DNA of 64,000 bases, taken from Chitinophagales bacterium. Lineage in GTDB: Bacteria; Bacteroidota; Bacteroidia; Chitinophagales; UBA2359. Shown here piece by piece: positions 60,701 through 64,000 of this stretch; position 1 is the first letter of the stretch; each line of letters begins with the position of its first letter. The DNA lies in NCBI GenBank assembly GCA_041392475.1, contig JAWKLZ010000001.1:1488001-1552000 (forward strand). The letters are read 5' to 3'. A program made the translations under genes and the position numbers. The notes below the pieces were generated by a model that saw nothing but the letters and a program-made list of their open reading frames with translations, did no database searches and was not told the DNA's origin.

Positions 60701-62869
60701 AGGTATTCGTTGCCGCCTACGCCGCCTGTGCTGCTGCTGGTGATTTCGCCTGTGTTTTCACCGAAACACAAGATGTCGACTCCTACTAAATTGATGGTCA
60801 ATTGGTCGGGTTCGCTTACCGTGGCTTCGGCCGTGTCGGTGCAGTTGTGGGCATCGGTCACGGTGACGGTGTAAATGCCTGCGGTTAAGCCTGTTATAGT
60901 GGCATTTGCCTGCGTTCGACCATTCATAGGTGTAGTTCCCGCCTGTTGCGCTGACTCCTACTGTGCCGTCGTTGCCGCTGTTGATGCTGACTGGGCTGTT
61001 TGAAGTAGTAAGAACGATGTCGCTTGGTTCGCTAAGCGTCACTTCGTTTGTTGCTTTTGTACCATTGCTATCAGTAACGGTTACTGTATAAGTACCTGCA
61101 CTTATCGTATTAATGGAGGCGGTTGTTGCACCATTCGACCATATATAGGTATTGCCGCCTACGCCGCCTGTTACTGCTGTGCTTATGCTACCCGTGTTTT
61201 CACCAAAACACAAGATGTCTATACCTGTTAGAGCTACATCTATAGAACACGCATTAGAGCCTGTGAATGCAAAGTCGATTGTCAAATTCACATTATCGTC
61301 TGGCAAAGTACCTGCATAAAAAGAAAAGCCCTGCTCATTCAAAGGTTCTACGTTTGGCTTTACATCAATGATTCCAGAGGTAATCATATTAAAAAAACTT
61401 GCATTGAGTCTGCCATTCGAATCCGTATTATCATCAATGGTTTCATCATCACTTCCACCTTCAAGGGAGATAAGTCCTTCCAAGGGTTCTCCTACATTAA
61501 ATTCTGAGGATAAGATTCCGACAAAATATCTACCTGGTGCGAGATCATCAAAAATATAACTTCCATCTGCAGCAGTTACAACGAGTCTTTCAGGTTTTGG
61601 AAGAATTGCTCCTTCTTTGTATAGTCTCATTTCCACACCTTCAATACCGGTATCTCCTGCATCGTAAATACCATTGCAGTTTAAATCATTGTAAACAAGA
61701 TTACCAATTGCCACGCTTTCCATAAAACCAAAGTCAATGGTTTCGTTGACACTTCCGTCGCTTAATAGCCCTGGATATTGGTTTGCTCCTTGTCCAGTTT
61801 CAGAGGTTGGCTCACCTCCAACCAAAAGTTCAATGACTATTGTTCCAACTCCTCTTCCTGTTGTCACACCAATATATCTCCCGTTGTCGTCGTCATCGGT
61901 AGTAGCATCACCTGTTCCTATAGTACTTTGTGTGTTTACTAAAGCTTGTCCAACATCAAATTGATTATCGGGTATAAATAGTTTATACTCGCCTGGGTCA
62001 AGCATATCAAAATAGTAATAGCCATTACCATCGGTAATAGCTGTTGCAAGTGGAGTAGAGAGAAATGATGAATCAGCTCGAAAAAGTTGAACAGTAACAC
62101 CTGGTATTGCGGCATCTCCAACATTGAAGGTTCCATTTAAATCATTGTCTAAAAAGACAAAATTACCGACAGCTACTTTTTGGGGTTCGGACTCAATTAT
62201 TATTGGACAACAAAGGCTAATATCACAACCATTGGCATCTTTTCCTGTATAATAATAGTTTCCTATTGTGGTAATATTAAGGGTTGTATTGTTCTCTCCT
62301 ATTAGAGCGTCTCCGGGGTCTGTGCTACCTTCATACCATTGAATGTCGGTTAAGCCTGCTTCAACTGTTGCGGTGAAACTGCCTCCGTACAAATATTCGG
62401 GAACACTAATGCAGACATCTGCAAAATCGTCTTCGTCGTTTCGCCCATTGTTGGGTGTAGAGTCAGGATCTGTTTGGTCGGATGCGGTGACTTCTACTTC
62501 ATTGAAGTGGATTCCGCTGGACAGCACTTCTACTGTAACTGTAAGGGTTTCGGAGCTACTGGCAGATACTGTTCCTATTGTCCATGTTCCTGTTCCAGAT
62601 GAATGTGCAAAACTTCCTGCAGTAACACTATTGGCTTGATAGTCAACGCCAATAGGCAAATTATCTGTAAGAACAACTCCTGTGGCCTCTGTTGCACTTT
62701 GGTTCTCTACAATAATGGTATAGGTTATTAGGTCTCCTATTGCAGGTTCGCTATTGGTGACCGTTTTTGTGACAGAAAGGTCTGTTTGAGCTTGAATAGA
62801 AAAAGAAGTGAATAGCATAAGAAGAGCTATCCAACAATAATTATTGAGGGAATGTAACGGTTTTTTCAT
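42508..62869 (-). CDS. Giant T9SS-exported SprB/SdrD-B repeat adhesin (frame interrupted)
   Basis: One 20.4-kb locus, about 6,780 codons if intact. It starts at ATG 62869 (MKKPLHSLNNYCWIALLMLF signal peptide, cleavage near QAQ) and stops at 42508. Domain order: DUF11-like (DLSVTKTVTNSEPAIGDLIT), an Ig-like Cys-rich module, two SdrD-B domains, the ~450-bp SprB array, divergent SprB units, the 225-bp SprB array, 17 SdrD-B domains, cadherin/Ig-like domains, and a T9SS sorting domain ending VVKIQAGDEVISSKFIKR. SprB-type proteins are cell-surface adhesins of gliding Bacteroidota. The frame is broken at 52468 and many times between about 54.6 and 60.9 kb. Open segments are 42508-52368, 52386-54611 and 60758-62869. 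I cannot tell whether the breaks are real or assembly errors. Confidence 0.8.
42766..44245 (-). other. Cadherin/Ig-like domains of the adhesin
   Basis: Beta-sandwich modules with PPIAVDDSAVSPLGNTIAIA, NDSDPDGDTFTITAF, FEYTPLPGYVGEDSFTYQIC (Ca-binding-like Asp motifs) alternating with Cys-rich modules of the type CVKPITPIEICPDFC...YTALPLFAGNDVVEI. They lie between the SdrD-B block and the sorting domain. Confidence 0.7.
44246..50060 (-). other. Block of 17 SdrD-B-like domains in the adhesin
   Basis: Seventeen repeats beginning LGDFVWLD-N-GNG-QD or a close variant, each followed by GV-VTLY-A-----TTTDENG-YLF--L-G-YYV-F (Ca-binding B-type Ig-like domains, as in staphylococcal Sdr proteins). The repeats are diverged and in one open frame. 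One non-SdrD module (CTLVLVSEVSDCFYNENTG) interrupts the block near 47.8-48.1 kb. Confidence 0.85.
50284..53654 (-). repeat. Array of fifteen near-identical 225-bp SprB repeats
   Basis: Fifteen 75-residue units begin SELTASVEDAELACFGDDNG and end in the TAGTYTVTVTDANNCSTTAT motif followed by TVSEP or TVTEP. Total length 3371 bp equals 15 x 225 minus 4; the missing 4 bp (AATT) lie at 52468/52469 and break the frame. Variation is concentrated at three places: VEDTA/SDHDL/AEDAE, ATAQ/VVAN/AIAN, and YVW/YAW. A diverged unit (EGIEMSIAATHLDCSNDDDG) follows on the C-terminal side. Confidence 0.9.
53655..54334 (-). repeat. Divergent SprB units between the two arrays
   Basis: Several ~75-residue SprB-like units with individual sequences (DAVVVALIDVDVLCYGENTG, TDLVLTTSGTDVTINGISDG, DQLQIGASVVDVLCFGDNTG). 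They are in frame with the upstream part of the 225-bp array and lack the near-identity of the flanking arrays. Confidence 0.75.
54335..61030 (-). repeat. Array of ~450-bp composite SprB repeats, with many frame breaks
   Basis: About 15 copies of a two-part unit. Part A is DQLTINLVGVDILCFGENTG...SSSTGGVGGNEYLWSNGATT...DDNGATATDEITLSEP; part B is SDIVLTTSNSPVSINGGNDG...TPNYTYEWSNAG...DAHNCTDTAEATVSEP. Spacing of the motif GGTATTCGTTGCC from 56223 to 60702 is 447, 451, 442, 451, 453, 444, 451, 447, 448 and 445 bp instead of a constant 450. Bodies are nearly identical; indels sit at the WSNGA/TT and WSNAG/DATITG junctions. The stretch at about 54.8-56.4 kb is additionally scrambled. Confidence 0.85.
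61250..62869 (-). other. N-terminal module of the adhesin: signal peptide, DUF11, two SdrD-B domains
   Basis: From the N-terminus: signal peptide (62869-62790), a DUF11-like repeat (VVLTDNLPIGVDYQANSVTA), a Cys-rich Ig-like module (QWYEGSTDPGDALIGENNTT), SdrD-B domain 1 (VGNFVFLDNDLNGTFNVGDA) and SdrD-B domain 2 (IGNLVYNDLNCNGIYDAGDT). The frame is open throughout. Confidence 0.8.
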
Positions 62870-63855
62870 GGCGTGGAAAAACGAATTTGAATGGATAAAA
62901 ATGCTTGACAATCTTTTGCCTAGGAAATAAATAGTTTTAGGATTACACGGACTTTGTGTATTCTTTTTACGACAGTAGGGGTGGAAATTCATAAAATTAT
63001 TTTTTCAAGAACCTTAATTAGGCTGTGTGTGTGTGTACAAATGTTATAAATAAATATATTCTAAAATAATGACAAAAATTTACTCAAATCTCTGCCTAAT
63101 AATTATTTATAAGTAATAATAAAAATGACTAATTGAAGATGTTTATGGTAGGAGTAGGTAGTGGTAGGTATGGAATTGGTCATTCCTTTAATGGCTTCTT
63201 ACTTTTACAAGCATATAATATGCCAAAATACTTTTGAAAATTGTATTGATAATATACAATCATAAACTTGACAATAAAATGACAATTTAATATATTTTTA
63301 TTAATATGTTTTTAAAAAATAATGTTTTCAATAAAAATATTATTTTAAATTAAAAAAATACACATGGATTATTGTGCAAAAAACAACATACTCTTGTATC
63401 TAAATCCCCTTTTTTTAGTAAAATGAGAAGATATAGGAGTTGGTTTATTGGTTTTGATAAAACCTAATGCATCAATAATATTTGGTTAAAAGGATAGGAG
63501 GGTTACTTGTAGAGAGAGTTGTGATAAAAAATTAAGTGTGTAATGAATCTTCACAAAAAACATACCAAATAGTTAAGCTTACTCTTTTTTAGATAAACAA
63601 TGCCGTAGTATGTTCATTGAGCAAAGCTCTTTAAATTTCCTCCTCTCATCTCTTTTGGACTTTAGACGAAACACATAAGTAGAAAGATAAAAGAAGTAAA
63701 TATTTGATTATGAATAAATTGTATTTTCACTTAATTCCTTTGCTGTCAATGATTTAAAACTTTTTGTCTTATGCATTTTATCTTTTGTCCAAAGTCTAAC
63801 CTGAATAATTCTCAAATTTTTGACTATTGTTGAAAACCAATAGCTCAGGTACTTT

Positions 63856-63898
63856 TTGTTAAACGGAGAAACAGAGAGAACACAGAGATTTGATGATA
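63856..63898. repeat. Dispersed AAACGCAGAGA-type repeat, copy 2
   Basis: TTTGTTAAACGGAGAAACAG...ACACAGAGATTTGATGATA, closely similar to 27638-27686. It lies just before a GACTTCGG hairpin element. Confidence 0.5.
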
Positions 63899-63900
63899 AA

Positions 63901-63981
63901 GACTTCGGTAGTTTTTTCGTAAAAAATCAATCTTCAATAAAATGCTCATCTGATTTTTTCAAAGGACAAACTAATGAAGTC
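63901..63981. repeat. GACTTCGG hairpin repeat, copy 2 (81 bp)
   Basis: GACTTCGGTAG (63901-63911) faces CTAATGAAGTC (63971-63981), 9 of 11 pairing. Length and AT-rich interior match the element at 37535-37614. Confidence 0.55.
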
Positions 63982-64000
63982 TCATTTCACATAATTGCCA

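Larger units (their letters stand above)
62870..64000. other. Non-coding, very AT-rich region upstream of the adhesin
   Basis: 1.1 kb with no credible ORF on either strand. It contains a GT-rich tract (GTGTGTGTGTGTAC near 63025), probably the adhesin promoter region, a second copy of the AAACGCAGAGA-type repeat, and a GACTTCGG hairpin repeat near the window end. Confidence 0.6.

Noticed and set aside
54391..60874. Plus-strand ORFs such as MHRCRLLPLPCKCLLSRCLL in the ~450-bp array
   Set aside because: Antisense shadows of the composite SprB repeats; no recognisable protein features.
50284..61030. Regular tandem repeats considered as a CRISPR array
   Set aside because: Units are 225 or ~450 bp, coding, near-identical throughout with no unique spacers, and there are no cas genes.

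Overview
The window looks like a chromosomal segment of a marine or free-living Bacteroidota, probably of the Saprospirales/Lewinella type (an inference). The reasons are AT-rich intergenic DNA, TAnnTTTG-type promoter sequences, a C-terminal type IX secretion (T9SS) sorting domain, SprB/SdrD-B repeat adhesin architecture, MacB-like permeases, DUF481 and VIT/VWA proteins, and a Bacteroidota-style leucyl-tRNA synthetase. No tRNA, rRNA, CRISPR array or complete insertion sequence was seen.

Layout. 1-434 (-): start of a secreted gliding-type protein, cut by the window edge. 585-3171 (+): two tandem MacB-like permeases. 3320-3961 (+): DsbA-family protein. 4108-4824 (-): Bax-inhibitor-1 protein with a clear terminator. 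5093-11270 (+): a six-gene envelope operon dominated by phosphodiester-glycosidase (NAGPA-like) paralogues plus a LamG protein. 11293-13212 (-): FemAB/GNAT-like protein and an Rpn-type nuclease. 13690-20480 (+): leuS with an unusual PD-(D/E)XK-like insertion, an Rpn remnant, a DUF1801 protein and valS. 20608-26034 (-): one AT-rich gene for an uncharacterised 1808-residue protein. 26035-27118: a MITE-like element with a 9-bp target duplication, hairpins and a PIN toxin-antitoxin pair. 27262-34826: assorted accessory genes (TPR histidine kinase, DUF481, DUF1697, GNAT, AAA/DUF234 ATPase, broken XRE antitoxin, HNH nuclease). 34923-41037 (-): ECF sigma factor, anti-sigma-like protein and two von Willebrand A proteins, in one apparent operon. 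41293-42274: a small unknown gene and a LytTR fragment.

42508-62869 (-) is a single 20.4-kb adhesin locus. It encodes, from the N-terminus, a signal peptide, a DUF11-like domain, two SdrD-B domains, about 15 copies of a composite ~450-bp SprB repeat, divergent SprB units, exactly fifteen 225-bp SprB units, 17 more SdrD-B domains, cadherin/Ig-like domains and a T9SS sorting domain. The reading frame is broken once in the 225-bp array (a 4-bp deletion) and many times in the ~450-bp array. In the ~450-bp array the indels fall mostly at the same two junctions of each repeat, apart from one scrambled stretch at about 54.8-56.4 kb. That pattern suggests assembly error, junction-localised variation, or both. 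The last 1.1 kb is non-coding and ends in a hairpin repeat also found near 37.5 kb.

The observations most worth following are the nuclease-like insertion in LeuRS, the large orphan protein at 20.6-26.0 kb, the junction-localised indels in the giant adhesin, the degenerate glycosidase paralogue heading the NAGPA-like operon, and the MITE-like element.
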